Program-made: the position numbers and the translations under genes
Shown here: positions 17,483-26,255 of the stretch, piece by piece
Numbering within the stretch: the first letter of the stretch is position 1
Layout of the letters: each line of letters starts with the position of its first letter
Source of the DNA: Blastopirellula sp. J2-11
Lineage (GTDB): Bacteria > Planctomycetota > Planctomycetia > Pirellulales > Pirellulaceae
DNA length: 64,000 bases
Assembly: GCF_024584705.1 (NCBI RefSeq)
Contig: NZ_CP097384.1
Location: 1,922,001 to 1,986,000, forward strand
Reading direction: 5' to 3'
The notes under the pieces: generated by a model
The model's input: the letters and a program-made list of their open reading frames with translations, nothing else
What the model was told of the DNA's origin: nothing
Databases searched by the model: none

Positions 17483-18265
17483 ATGGCTCCCATGAACCGC
17501 AGCGAAATGGAAAAATTAGCGAAGTCGCTCCGAGCTGGACGCGTCTCGCTGCCTGAATTTATCGATCAAGTCACCCAAATGGCGACGTTGGAGCCGGCTG
17601 CCAAGACGGCTCAACTCTCGGGCGCATCGTTGGACCTGGATCGGTCCGCGCGATGCGGATTTCCCGAGGTCGTCTATGGCGAAGGGAAGTCGGCCGAAAC
17701 GATCGCCGAAATCTTTCAGCGACAGCTGCAGTCTGGCGAATCGTGTCTCGCGACGCGTATCGATGCGGACAAAGGGGCGATTCTCGCTTCCGAATTTCCG
17801 CAGGCCATTTTTAATCCGATCGGACGTACGTTTCGATTGGGCGAAGCGAAGAAGAAGCCGCAGGGGAAGGTCGGATTGATTACGGCCGGCTCCAGTGATT
17901 TGCCGGTCGCCGAAGAAGCCCGCGAAACGCTGATATGGATGAACGTCGATGTGACGACGATACATGATGTCGGCGTCGCCGGACCTCATCGCTTACCAGA
18001 ACGGATCGGCGAATTGGCCGATTGCGACGCCGTGATTGTTGTCGCCGGCATGGAAGGAGCGCTTCCGAGCGTGGTCGGCGGCTATCTTGCTTGTCCCGTG
18101 ATTGCGACTCCAACTAGCGTTGGTTACGGCGCTAGTTTCGGCGGAGTCGCCGCTCTTCTTGGGATGCTCAACAGTTGCGCCTCGAACGTCACGGTGGTAA
18201 ACATCGACGCCGGATTTCGAGCCGCCTACAACGCAGGACTCATTGCGACGCGTCGGCGTCGCTAA
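17483..18265 (+). CDS. larB: LarB, pyridinium-3,5-biscarboxylic acid mononucleotide synthase family
   Basis: 260 aa, normal length. The C-terminal half has the PurE-like AIR-carboxylase fold: KVGLITAGSSDLPVAEEA, HDVGVAGPHRL, DAVIVVAGMEGALPSVVGG and ATPTSVGYGASFGG. Upstream are the LarB-specific GFPEVVYGEGKSAETIAEIF and CLATRID blocks. LarB carboxylates and hydrolyses NaAD in the first step of the nickel-pincer cofactor pathway. LarC and LarE are not in this window, so the complete pathway cannot be shown. ATG at 17483 or 17492 are both possible. Confidence 0.92.
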   Translation: MAPMNRSEMEKLAKSLRAGRVSLPEFIDQVTQMATLEPAAKTAQLSGASLDLDRSARCGFPEVVYGEGKSAETIAEIFQRQLQSGESCLATRIDADKGAILASEFPQAIFNPIGRTFRLGEAKKKPQGKVGLITAGSSDLPVAEEARETLIWMNVDVTTIHDVGVAGPHRLPERIGELADCDAVIVVAGMEGALPSVVGGYLACPVIATPTSVGYGASFGGVAALLGMLNSCASNVTVVNIDAGFRAAYNAGLIATRRRR

Positions 18266-18282
18266 GCCAAAGGAATTCAAGG

Positions 18283-19167
18283 ATGGACCGAACGAAACGC
18301 AAAGACGACGCTGGACCCGCATTGCCCCGTTTGCAACCGCGCAAGACCAACAGTCACAAAGGGGACTATGGTCGCGTCCTGGCTGTCGGCGGCTCGCCAG
18401 GCATGTCAGGCTCGATCACGTTGACCGGCGTCGCATCGCTGCGCTGCGGTGCAGGACTGACGACGATCGCAGCGCCCAAAAGCCTGCAGCCGCTGATCGC
18501 TCAGTTCGAAGCGTCGTGCATGACAATCGGGCTTTCGGAAGACCGCAGCGGCCTACTGCCGATGCATGCGCGATCTGAAATCGCCAAAGCGGCGAAAATG
18601 TCAGATGTGGTGGCGATTGGTCCAGGGCTTGGTCGCTCGCATGGTCTCGACCTGTTGGTCAAAGATCTCTATTGCGATTTGACCACGCCGATGGTGGTCG
18701 ACGCCGATGCGATCAACGCTTTGGGGTCGCGAGAAAATCCGCTCGCATCACCGGGCGGACCGCGCGTTTTGACGCCTCACCCCGGCGAGTTCCGCCGTTT
18801 GGCCCACAATCGCGAATTGCCCAAGGGACGCTGGACCGATGTCGCCGCTGACATGGCCAAACAAAACGGCGTCGTTCTGGTTTTAAAGGGGCATCGTACC
18901 ACAGTGACCGACGGCGACCATGTTTACTCCAACGAGACCGGCAACCCCGGCATGGCGACTGCCGGCGCCGGCGACGTACTGACCGGCGTCATTGCAGCGC
19001 TGTTAGGGCAAGGGATTCCCGCATTCGAAGCCGCACAGCTAGGCGTTTACCTGCACGGCTTGGCCGGCGACCTGGCGGCGAAAGCGATCGGCAGTGATGG
19101 TCTGATCGCCTCGGATTTGCTGGACTATCTAGAAGCTGCGTTTCAACAGCATCGCCGCCGGCGTTAG
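18283..19167 (+). CDS. nnrD: ADP/ATP-dependent NAD(P)H-hydrate dehydratase
   Basis: 294 aa from the ATG at 18283, with AAGGA and AAGG upstream and 17 bp after larB. The ribokinase-like fold is clear: GGSPGMSGSITLTG (~34-47), RCGAGLTT, IGPGLGRS, VDADAIN, TPHPGEFRRL, LKGHRT and the ATP-site GNPGMATAGAGDVLTG. It repairs hydrated NAD(P)H in the cytoplasm. The epimerase (NnrE) domain often fused at the N-terminus is absent, so epimerisation must be done by another protein. An internal cytosolic enzyme, probably in one operon with larB. Confidence 0.94.
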   Translation: MDRTKRKDDAGPALPRLQPRKTNSHKGDYGRVLAVGGSPGMSGSITLTGVASLRCGAGLTTIAAPKSLQPLIAQFEASCMTIGLSEDRSGLLPMHARSEIAKAAKMSDVVAIGPGLGRSHGLDLLVKDLYCDLTTPMVVDADAINALGSRENPLASPGGPRVLTPHPGEFRRLAHNRELPKGRWTDVAADMAKQNGVVLVLKGHRTTVTDGDHVYSNETGNPGMATAGAGDVLTGVIAALLGQGIPAFEAAQLGVYLHGLAGDLAAKAIGSDGLIASDLLDYLEAAFQQHRRRR

Positions 19168-19434
19168 ACGTTCGTAACGATCCTAACGTTTGCCCCCAGG
19201 TTAGGTGTGGGAAGCCGTACGCAAATTGCGCTTGGATTGCGCCTGCGCCGGGAGTATTCTTTCCAGTGCGACGACTGTGATTCCCCTCGATTTGAATTTC
19301 ACAGTAGGTCGCGTTGCTCAAGGAAATGGGCGACGCCGACGTTGAAACATTCGCTGGATCGATCCGCTGATGTTTCCGAAATATCAGATACGAGACAGGC
19401 GAATAGGCTTTCACGCCAGGGAGGATATGCCGCC

Positions 19435-19668
19435 ATGAATCAAACGATGAATGCAGTCGTTTACGAGAAAAACGGCGAAACTTACATTTGGACTTTTTCT
19501 GCCGAAAACGAACGAGCCGCCCTCGGTTCGATTTGTGAATTCGCGCACCGCAATGATCTCTCTTTGGATTGGGAAGACGCCAATCTAATCTGGCAGCGAA
19601 TGGGCCAGCAGCCGGAGACGATCCAAGCTCGCGATCTTGCGCGGATGATCACGCAACATCTCCCGTAA
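19435..19668 (+). CDS. Small conserved-looking protein of unknown function
   Basis: 77 aa. GGGAGG sits 11 bp before the ATG at 19435. The sequence (VVYEKNGETYIWTFSAENERAA..., FAHRNDLSLDWEDANLI) reads as a small soluble alpha/beta protein with no signal, Cys motif or membrane segment. I do not recognise it. It stands alone between nnrD and the metallo-beta-lactamase gene. Confidence 0.7.
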   Translation: MNQTMNAVVYEKNGETYIWTFSAENERAALGSICEFAHRNDLSLDWEDANLIWQRMGQQPETIQARDLARMITQHLP

Positions 19669-19834
19669 GGGGGCTTTCCTCATCGGCGAATTGCCGGTTT
19701 TCGTTTTGCGACCCTATCTCAAATAGGGGAGAAACGGCTCACGACCGCTTCGGTCACTGTCGTTTTCGCGTCGATCCAGGTAAGATCGAGGAAACCGAAA
19801 CTTACCCTATCGATGTGATAGTCAGGACTCCGAT

Positions 19835-20617
19835 ATGCTGCCGCGGCGCGAGATTTTCCCGAATGTGATTGAGATGAACTTCCAGGCAGGCCACTTGCTG
19901 GGCTGTAACGTTTATCTGATCTTTGATGACAACCAATGGATTCTGATCGACATCGGCTACGAAGAAGTCGTCGATGAGATCATCGAGTTGATCCGTCAGC
20001 TTGATTTTCCGTTGTCGCATTGCCAGACGTTGATCGCGACGCATGCCGACGTTGATCACATCCAAGGCCTGGCCAAAGCGAAGCAAACGCTCGGCACGAC
20101 GATCACGTCGCATCCCTTGGCGGTTGAGCCGCTGCAGCAAGGGGACAAACTGGTCACCTTCGCCGAAATCGCCGCGCAAAACATCCATCTCGAGATGCCG
20201 CCGGTTCAGATCGAGCACCAGGTCAACGATGGCGACATCATCACCGTCGGCAAGTTAAAGCTGGAAGTCTGGCACACGCCGGGGCATACTGACAGCCAAC
20301 TTAGTTTCCGGATGGGCGATTTGCTCTTCTCCGGCGACAACATCTATCGCGACGGCTGCGTCGGTGCGATCGACGCGCATCACGGCAGCGACATTCCTTC
20401 GTTCATCAAGTCGCTGCAGCGGATTCGAGCTAGCAACGTGAAATGGCTGTTACCTAGTCACGGACCCATCTTCCGCAAAGATGACGCGCTGCTCGACAAA
20501 ACGATTGCTCGTCTCGAGTCGTATCAGCACATGGCCGATTTCGGCACTTGCGCCGTCGATTGGCCGCTGATGGATGATTGGGAAGATGAGATTATTGAGG
20601 GCAAGCTGCCGCAATAA
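19835..20617 (+). CDS. Metallo-beta-lactamase fold hydrolase
   Basis: 260 aa. The metal-binding motif appears as [10 protein letters not shown] (~69-78; HxDxDH, where the usual first HxH is HAD). Further ligands are in [13 protein letters not shown] (~148-160), LLFSGDN and the terminal SHGP (~208). The second His of HxHxDH is replaced by Asp at the third position, seen in some branches of the family. The fold covers glyoxalase II, lactonases and many others; the substrate cannot be assigned. No signal peptide. Monocistronic. Confidence 0.88.
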   Translation: MLPRREIFPNVIEMNFQAGHLLGCNVYLIFDDNQWILIDIGYEEVVDEIIELIRQLDFPLSHCQTLIATHADVDHIQGLAKAKQTLGTTITSHPLAVEPLQQGDKLVTFAEIAAQNIHLEMPPVQIEHQVNDGDIITVGKLKLEVWHTPGHTDSQLSFRMGDLLFSGDNIYRDGCVGAIDAHHGSDIPSFIKSLQRIRASNVKWLLPSHGPIFRKDDALLDKTIARLESYQHMADFGTCAVDWPLMDDWEDEIIEGKLPQ

Positions 20618-20881
20618 TCGCAGGTTTTCTGTAGGGGCCGCTGTGCGGACCATTCGTTCCGCGAAAACGCTTGCCACGCTTAACCGCTTCCCATGGTCCG
20701 CGCGCACCCCCCAACCGCTACGCCTGTCTCGATGCATTTCGATCGTATTGTGACGGTTCTAGCGGATTTTCGTTAAGCGACGCCTCCCTCGATAGCCGAA
20801 AGATAGAGCAGCGGAACCGTCGTCGACCGTCGGCCGCGCTACGGTTTTCGTGGAAGCACTAAAAGTTTTTGGGGGGAAACG

Positions 20882-21205
20882 ATGTTGAAGCGCATCGTCT
20901 TGGGACTCATTGTCGCGACAGCATTGCTATCGGCGACCCAATCGGCCGACGCTGGTGAACGCGCCTTTGGCCGCGTTTGGGGCGGAACCTACGGCACGTA
21001 CGACTGGGAGCGGTTCTACCACTATCCCTACGTCTACTACCCGCAGAACTTCTACGGCGAAGACTACTACCGTAGCAGCGAAAGCTTGTACTATCGCTAT
21101 CCGGCCGAAATGCGAATTCCGGTCTACAACAAAGGGTGGCAAAACTACTACCCCAACGGCCGCTTGTACCACAACGGCCATCAGTTCGAGCTCGATGTCT
21201 TTTAA
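20882..21205 (+). CDS. Tyr-rich small secreted protein
   Basis: 107 aa with a signal peptide (RIVLGLIVATALLSATQSADA-type segment, cleavage near ADA-GE). The mature 83 residues hold about 19 Tyr with patterns HYPYVYYP, DYYRSSESLYYRYP and the tail HNGHQFELDVF. Similar planctomycete proteins are sometimes named calmodulin-binding in databases, a label without support here. Likely periplasmic or surface located. Upstream sequence has GGGGGGAAACG close to the ATG as ribosome site. A strong hairpin terminator follows at 21233. Confidence 0.78.
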   Translation: MLKRIVLGLIVATALLSATQSADAGERAFGRVWGGTYGTYDWERFYHYPYVYYPQNFYGEDYYRSSESLYYRYPAEMRIPVYNKGWQNYYPNGRLYHNGHQFELDVF

Positions 21206-21602
21206 TCGACGCGCCGACAAAATCGCACAACCAAAAAACGGAACGCCGGAAACGGCGTCCCGTTTTTTTTGTGCGCGCAGTTTCGCCGGATGGCCTGACC
21301 AGTCTGTCCAAGACTCGCTTGGGTTGCTTTAGCAACAAGACGCCGCGCCATCGGCTTCGCATTCACGCAACGATTCAAACTCTCGCGTGCTTCGAAACCG
21401 GTGAGCGGGATTGGAGTGGGGTATCGAGCTTTGCGGCCGCATGGAGAAACATCTTGTCGCTGGCGCAACCCAACCAGTTCTGAACGAACTGGTCGGGGCA
21501 CTCTATGCAAGCGATGACGCCGTTCGGAATTGGGCGTTGAAATTCGCTTGCTCCACTCACTCTACGTTGCGACAGCGGACCCTACTCTATGCGAGAGAAT
21601 AT
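21206..21602. other. Convergent intergenic region
   Basis: Carries the terminator at 21233-21270. The rest shows only a short palindrome (CCAGTTC/GAACTGG near 21474) and no gene. Confidence 0.55.
21233..21270 (+). terminator. Terminator after the Tyr-rich protein gene
   Basis: Stem ACGGAACGCCG/CGGCGTCCCGT with a 4-nt loop, flanked by six A residues before and eight T residues after, so it may work in both directions. Confidence 0.85.
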
Positions 21603-22787
21603 TTAAAATCGGCGGCAGAACGTCTCGTAGACTTCGACGCTCTTTTCCAACTGATCGATCGCCAGCCATTCGTCGTGCGTATGGGCTTGGGCGATGTCGC
21701 CGGGGCCGCAAACGACGGTGGGCGCATCGCCTTGGCTGAGGATCGCGCCGTCGGTTCCGTAGGGAACGCCGATCGTTTTCGCTTGGATGTCGCACTGTTG
21801 CAGCGTGGCGATCAGCGATTCGGCCAGCGATTGATTGTGGGTCGGCGCCAGGCCAGGCGAGATGATGAAAGGCTGATCGTGCGAGATCCAGTCAGGATCG
21901 TCCAGTTGCTGGGCGATAAAGTCGATCGCCGCTTGTTGGGCGTCGAGCGGATTATCCCCAGGCGCCAAACGTCGATCGATTTCGATGCTGCAATGATCGG
22001 GGACCGTGTTGACGCTGACGCCGCCGCTGATGATTCCAACGCTGAGCGTAGGTCCGCCGACCAGCGGCGAGATCGAGCCAGGCAATTGGGTCGCGTGCTG
22101 TTCGAGCGCGTTGATGATTTTGGACATGCGGTAGATCGCGTTGGCGCCGATCGACGGATTGCTGCTATGAGCGGCGATCCCATTCGCGTGACACTTCCAG
22201 CGCACTACCCCTTTGTGAGCGACGACAACATCCAGCATGGTTGGTTCCGAAACGACAATTGCCGCGGGAGGTCGCGTGAGCAACTTGGACTGGCCTTCGG
22301 TCCAGCCTTGCGTCATTCGTTTGGCGCCGGAGAAGCCATGTTCTTCGTTCACGGCCAATGCCAGAACCACGGCAGGGCGTTTTTCGGTCGGCAGATCACG
22401 AAAGCGAGAGATCACCGTCAGCATTGCAGCCATTCCCCCTTTGATGTCGCATGATCCACGACCGTAGACTTTGCCGTCACGGATCTCGGCCGCGAAGGGA
22501 TCAATCGACATGCCGTCGACGGGAACGGTGTCTTGATGCACTTCGAGCATCAAGATCGGGCGGTCCGCCGGCAGCTGTGACAGGTCAACCGTGGCGATCA
22601 GCAAATTTTCGCGCTCGGGAGAGACGAATTGGCGCTCGCAGAAAAAGCCCCAGTCCGCAACGTATTGCTCAAGAAACGAAGTCAGCCGGGCCTCGTAGTA
22701 GATTTCTCCCTGAACGTCTCTGCCCATCGGATTGACGCTAGGGATACGAATCAATTGTTGCAGCAGCGCGACGACGTCAGACGTCAT
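21603..22787 (-). CDS. M20-family metallopeptidase (ArgE/DapE/acetylornithine deacetylase-like)
   Basis: 394 aa from the ATG at 22787; the frame is open to 22925. Metal-site motifs: LEVHQDTVPVDG (~80-91; H and D), GRGSCDIKGGMAAML (~109-123; bridging Asp) and NEEHGFSGA (~145; catalytic Glu pair). The dimerisation domain includes HAKGVVRWKC-like AHKGVVRWK and AAHSSNPSIGANA. It removes an acyl or aminoacyl group from an amide. Substrate could be N-acetylornithine, succinyl-diaminopimelate or a dipeptide; I cannot choose. Cytoplasmic. Divergent from the regulator at 22924. Confidence 0.9.
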   Translation of the reverse strand: MTSDVVALLQQLIRIPSVNPMGRDVQGEIYYEARLTSFLEQYVADWGFFCERQFVSPERENLLIATVDLSQLPADRPILMLEVHQDTVPVDGMSIDPFAAEIRDGKVYGRGSCDIKGGMAAMLTVISRFRDLPTEKRPAVVLALAVNEEHGFSGAKRMTQGWTEGQSKLLTRPPAAIVVSEPTMLDVVVAHKGVVRWKCHANGIAAHSSNPSIGANAIYRMSKIINALEQHATQLPGSISPLVGGPTLSVGIISGGVSVNTVPDHCSIEIDRRLAPGDNPLDAQQAAIDFIAQQLDDPDWISHDQPFIISPGLAPTHNQSLAESLIATLQQCDIQAKTIGVPYGTDGAILSQGDAPTVVCGPGDIAQAHTHDEWLAIDQLEKSVEVYETFCRRF

Positions 22788-22880
22788 GAGGGGGCTTTCT
22801 TGAATAGTTCGACTCAAATCATCCGCTTCCATCATATCGAAGCGGCAAAAGAGGGCCAGCCGAGTAGCCGCCGCAGCGTC

Positions 22881-22886
22881 TATAAT
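22881..22886 (+). promoter_or_regulatory. Candidate -10 box for the regulator gene
   Basis: Exact TATAAT 38 bp before the ATG at 22924. No good -35 box at the usual spacing, so support is limited. Confidence 0.35.
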
Positions 22887-22923
22887 AGCAAGCGTTAAAC
22901 GAACCCTAAGCTTTGGTTTTTTC

Positions 22924-24288
22924 ATGGCGCGACCACGTACCCGACCTGCCAGCTTGTTGGCCCAAATCTTGAACGATCATGCGTATCCGGTGTACGCGAT
23001 CGATCAAAATCAACAGTTGGCGTTCTTGAACGACGCATGTCGCCGTGCGCTGGGAGATGGCGCCGACGAGCTGCTGGGGATGAAATGCCGGTACCATGCG
23101 GCGGGACAGCTTCCGCCGCGTCAGCAACAAGCGGCCGATTTGGCGCCGCCGCCTGATGTATTTTCGGGGCAGCGGATGGAAGTTCCCCTTACATTGCCCA
23201 GCGGCGATGGCCGAAGCAGCGTTTTTAGCGTGCAGTTTTCTCCACTTCAGTACGAAGGGGGCGCATTTGGCGCACTGGCGATCTGTTATCCGCAAGTCGG
23301 GGCAGGGGAGGGGACGCAAGCCGATCAACGGCATGATCAATTGCGCGTTTGGCGGCGCAGTTGGCGCAAGCGATTCGCGACGAGTCGTTTGATTGGAGAG
23401 AGCGAGTCGATCAGCCGCGTGCGTCGTCAGATTGCCCTCTCTTCCACCACGCGGCTGCCGGTGGTGATTTTTGGTCCTGCCGGAAGCGGGCGTGAGCATG
23501 CCGCGCGGACCGTTTGCTACGCGCTGCATGGCGAAGGAAGCGGACCGGTGATTTCGATTCGAGGCGAACTGATGGACGCCGAATTGATTCAAAGCGCCGT
23601 GCGCTCGTTCGTGCGGCGCTGTAAAGAAGCGGATGACGCTTCCAACGCAGCGTTGATCTTGTTAGACGCCGATCAATTGCCAGGGGACGCGCAGTCCGAG
23701 TTATTTCATCTACTGCGGCTGATCGACATGGATCTACGGATCGTCTCCACCGCGCGGCAGTCGCTGTTGGAAGTGGCCGAGCATGGAAAATTCCGCGAGG
23801 ATCTGGCTTTTCAGTTGTCGACGATCGAAATCGCGCTGCCGCCCCTGTGTGATCGACCCGAGGATATTCCGCTGTTGTCGCAGGCATTGATCGAACAGCA
23901 CAATCTGGAAGGCGCCAGGCAGTTGCGCGGGCTGACCGAACATGCGGCCGATGCGCTGCTGGATTACGATTGGCCCGGCAATATTGACGAGCTGGCGGCT
24001 GTGATCGCCGAAGCGGCGGCGGCGACTGACTCGGTCTGGGTCGACGCCGAGCATTTGCCGAAAAAAATTCGCCATGCCCGTGAGGCGAAGCGTTTTTCGG
24101 CCAAGCCAGCCGAACCAATTCAACTAGACGCCTTTTTGTCGCAGGTCGAAGAAGAGTTGATTCGCCGAGCCTTGGAGCAGACAAAAGGGAACAAATCGAA
24201 GGCGGCCGAGCTGCTCAGCGTCTCCCGCGCAAGGTTGCATCGCCGGCTCGAAGCGTCGGAATCGGACGCCGAAGTGGCCGACGGCTAG
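22924..24288 (+). CDS. NtrC-like regulator with PAS, degenerate AAA+ and Fis-type HTH domains
   Basis: 454 aa. A PAS-like sensor occupies ~10-120 (NDHAYPVYAIDQNQQLAFLN). The AAA+ domain (~158-400) keeps LIGESESISRVRRQI, FREDLAFQLSTIEIALPPL and DYDWPGNIDEL, typical of bacterial enhancer-binding proteins. However, Walker A reads GPAGSGRE (Arg for the essential Lys), Walker B reads LILLDADQ (Ala for the Glu), and GAFTGA, which contacts sigma-54, is missing. The C-terminus is a Fis HTH (EELIRRALEQTKGNKSKAAELLSVSR; shorter key part: NKSKAAELL). So it probably binds DNA but does not activate sigma-54 polymerase by ATP hydrolysis. It is followed by a small gene and mrp. Confidence 0.88.
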   Translation: MARPRTRPASLLAQILNDHAYPVYAIDQNQQLAFLNDACRRALGDGADELLGMKCRYHAAGQLPPRQQQAADLAPPPDVFSGQRMEVPLTLPSGDGRSSVFSVQFSPLQYEGGAFGALAICYPQVGAGEGTQADQRHDQLRVWRRSWRKRFATSRLIGESESISRVRRQIALSSTTRLPVVIFGPAGSGREHAARTVCYALHGEGSGPVISIRGELMDAELIQSAVRSFVRRCKEADDASNAALILLDADQLPGDAQSELFHLLRLIDMDLRIVSTARQSLLEVAEHGKFREDLAFQLSTIEIALPPLCDRPEDIPLLSQALIEQHNLEGARQLRGLTEHAADALLDYDWPGNIDELAAVIAEAAAATDSVWVDAEHLPKKIRHAREAKRFSAKPAEPIQLDAFLSQVEEELIRRALEQTKGNKSKAAELLSVSRARLHRRLEASESDAEVADG

Positions 24289-24345
24289 AATTGCGTCCGG
24301 TTGTCATCCTATTCTCTCGAACTTACCATAATTTCCAGTAGTCGA

Positions 24346-24795
24346 ATGACGCCACGATCGATATGCGTGTTACACGAGACCGATGGCAGCTGGGCGGTCG
24401 CTTTGAAGGCGGCCGCCGGCGATTTGCCGATTCGAGAAACTCGTAGTCTCGAACGTTGGCTCCCCCAATTTCAGGCGAGCCCCGCTTCGATATTGGCGAT
24501 TGCGGCGCCTCGTGGTTGTGACGCGGTGCGATTTGCTCGCTTGCTGGAAGCGTCGGCTCAATTGCAACGCAAGTTTCCTGACATGTGCTTTGTGGTGCTG
24601 TTGGCCGAAGAGGATCGCGATTTGGCGACCACGGCCTACGAGGCAGGCGCCGCTTGGGTGCAGATCGGCCGCTGGCGTCTTGACCCCCTGATTCGCTTGG
24701 TGCGACGTCGCCAGGCACAATTTCCTGATCTCGCTGCGGAAACGCCGATCGATTCGATCTGGCGATCGCTTCCGTGGGGAGAACATCCCGAATAG
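24346..24795 (+). CDS. Small protein resembling the second half of a receiver domain
   Basis: 149 aa from the ATG at 24346 (a TTG at 24301 is in frame). The segment FVVLLAEEDRDLATTAYEAGAAWVQIG has the strand-helix pattern of response-regulator receivers (beta4-alpha4), but no phosphoacceptor Asp or acidic pair is evident. It lies between the degenerate NtrC-like gene and mrp in the same direction, which suggests a regulatory pseudo-receiver. Function not established. Confidence 0.6.
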   Translation: MTPRSICVLHETDGSWAVALKAAAGDLPIRETRSLERWLPQFQASPASILAIAAPRGCDAVRFARLLEASAQLQRKFPDMCFVVLLAEEDRDLATTAYEAGAAWVQIGRWRLDPLIRLVRRRQAQFPDLAAETPIDSIWRSLPWGEHPE

Positions 24796-24819
24796 TTGAT
24801 AAGGCCGGAGTAAATTCGC

Positions 24820-25902
24820 ATGTCCGATTCGCAGCCGCAAGTTCCTGACGTCATTCGCGTTCTTGATAAGTTGGCCGATCCTTACTCGGGTCGCCCTGTG
24901 ACGAAGACGGATCAGGTCAAAGAGATCGATCTGCTTAACGGCGATTTGTCGTTCACGTTAGAGCTGACGACCCATTCGGCGCCGTTGTGGGAAGAAACGA
25001 AGCAGAAGGCGATCGACTTGCTGAAAGCAGAGCTGCCGCAGCTGAAAGAGATTCGCGTGAATCTGGCCGAGCATACGCGCAAGATCGAAGCGATTGGCCA
25101 GGTAGGCCTGACTGTACGCAGCGTGATCGCCGTCGGGTCAGGGAAGGGGGGCGTGGGAAAGAGCACAATCGCGGCAAGTCTCGCGTTCTCTTTAAAGAAT
25201 GCAGGCGCCAAGGTCGGGCTGTTAGACGCCGACGTCTATGGTCCCAGCGTGCCGCACTTGTTGGGGCTAAGCGGACGACCAGAGCTGATCGCCGAGAAGA
25301 AGATTGCTCCGCTAGAGCGCGACGGCGTCAAAGTGATGTCGATGGGGTTTTTGGTCGAACCAGAACGAGCCGTCATCTGGCGTGGCCCGATGTTGCACGG
25401 CGCGATCACCCAATTCTTGCGCGACACCGCATGGGGCGAACTTGACTATCTGATCATCGACATGCCGCCGGGTACCGGCGACATCGCGTTGACGCTTAGC
25501 CAGTTGTTACCGCTGACAGGCGCCGTGGTTGTTTGTACGCCGCAAGATGTGGCGCTGCTGGATGCGGTGAAGGCGATCGCGATGTTCAAGACCGTGAAGA
25601 TTCCGGTTTTGGGCGTGGTCGAAAACATGAGCGGCTTCATTTGTCCTGACACCGGCAAAGAGTGGGACATCTTTGGCAAAGGAGGCGCAAAGAAGAAGGC
25701 CGCCGAGATGAACGTGCCGTTCTTGGGAGACGTGCCGATCACGATCTCGATCCGCGAAAAGGGGGATCAGGGCGCCGCGCCGCAAGTGGTCCAAGAGGAG
25801 CAGACAGCCGCTTACTTCCAAGCGATTTGCCAAAACCTGGTGCGTGGATTGGCGGATAACGCCGCCGCGAGCCCGCCGATGCCGACATTAACGGTGCTAT
25901 AA
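24820..25902 (+). CDS. mrp: Mrp/ApbC-type P-loop ATPase (iron-sulfur cluster carrier)
   Basis: 360 aa. An N-terminal MIP18/DUF59 domain (~1-95; VIRVLDKLADPYSG) precedes the P-loop domain: deviant Walker A GSGKGGVGKST (~106-116), LLDADVYGPSVPHLLG and DMPPGTGDIALTLSQ. It carries and delivers Fe-S clusters in the cytoplasm. The usual CxxC cluster site after ENMS is CPDT here, so only one of the two Cys is kept (see findings). A terminator hairpin lies 38 bp downstream. Confidence 0.93.
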   Translation: MSDSQPQVPDVIRVLDKLADPYSGRPVTKTDQVKEIDLLNGDLSFTLELTTHSAPLWEETKQKAIDLLKAELPQLKEIRVNLAEHTRKIEAIGQVGLTVRSVIAVGSGKGGVGKSTIAASLAFSLKNAGAKVGLLDADVYGPSVPHLLGLSGRPELIAEKKIAPLERDGVKVMSMGFLVEPERAVIWRGPMLHGAITQFLRDTAWGELDYLIIDMPPGTGDIALTLSQLLPLTGAVVVCTPQDVALLDAVKAIAMFKTVKIPVLGVVENMSGFICPDTGKEWDIFGKGGAKKKAAEMNVPFLGDVPITISIREKGDQGAAPQVVQEEQTAAYFQAICQNLVRGLADNAAASPPMPTLTVL

Positions 25903-25940
25903 GTCGCAGTTTGGCAAAACTAGGCAAGCAAGAAAAGGAT

Positions 25941-25967
25941 AGAGCCGCCAGGTTGGCGGCTCTTTCT
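25941..25967 (+). terminator. Terminator after mrp
   Basis: Perfect 9-bp stem AGAGCCGCC/GGCGGCTCT with a 5-nt loop, then TTCTCGTT. Confidence 0.75.
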
Positions 25968-25994
25968 CGTTGTATCGTTGTGCGAGAAGCAGGA

Positions 25995-26255
25995 TTAGGC
26001 GGTTTTCTTCGCCGTCTTCTTCTTCGCAACTTTCTTCTTCTTCACGGTCTTCTTCGGCGAAGCCTTTTTAGCGACCTTTTTGGTGGCCTTCTTGGCAACC
26101 TTCTTCTTGGCGGGCGCCTTCTTCTTGGTCGACTTCTTAGCGACCTTCTTCACTGCTTTCTTGGCGACCTTCTTTTTGGTTGCCTTTTTCGGCGAAGCCT
26201 TTTTGGCGACCTTCTTAGCAGTCTTCTTCTTCGCAACTTTTTTCTTAGTGGCCAC
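25995..26255 (-). CDS. Lysine-rich histone-H1-like DNA-binding protein
   Basis: 86 aa. The start is a GTG at 26255 with GGAGG 9 bp upstream; the first residues are ATKKKVAKKKTAKK. The whole chain is Lys (about half), Ala, Val and Thr in repeats of KKVAKKA, with KKASPKKA-type units (SPKK) twice, like the tail of histone H1 and bacterial AlgP/HU-tail proteins. It has no globular domain. Likely binds DNA and helps condense the nucleoid, which is marked in planctomycetes. The repeat makes length variation between strains likely. Confidence 0.85.
   Translation of the reverse strand: MATKKKVAKKKTAKKVAKKASPKKATKKKVAKKAVKKVAKKSTKKKAPAKKKVAKKATKKVAKKASPKKTVKKKKVAKKKTAKKTA

Noticed and set aside
21411-22454. 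347-codon open frame on the plus strand
   Set aside because: It lies antisense to the M20 peptidase gene; its translation is rich in Arg, Asp and Val from complement codons and has no family motif.
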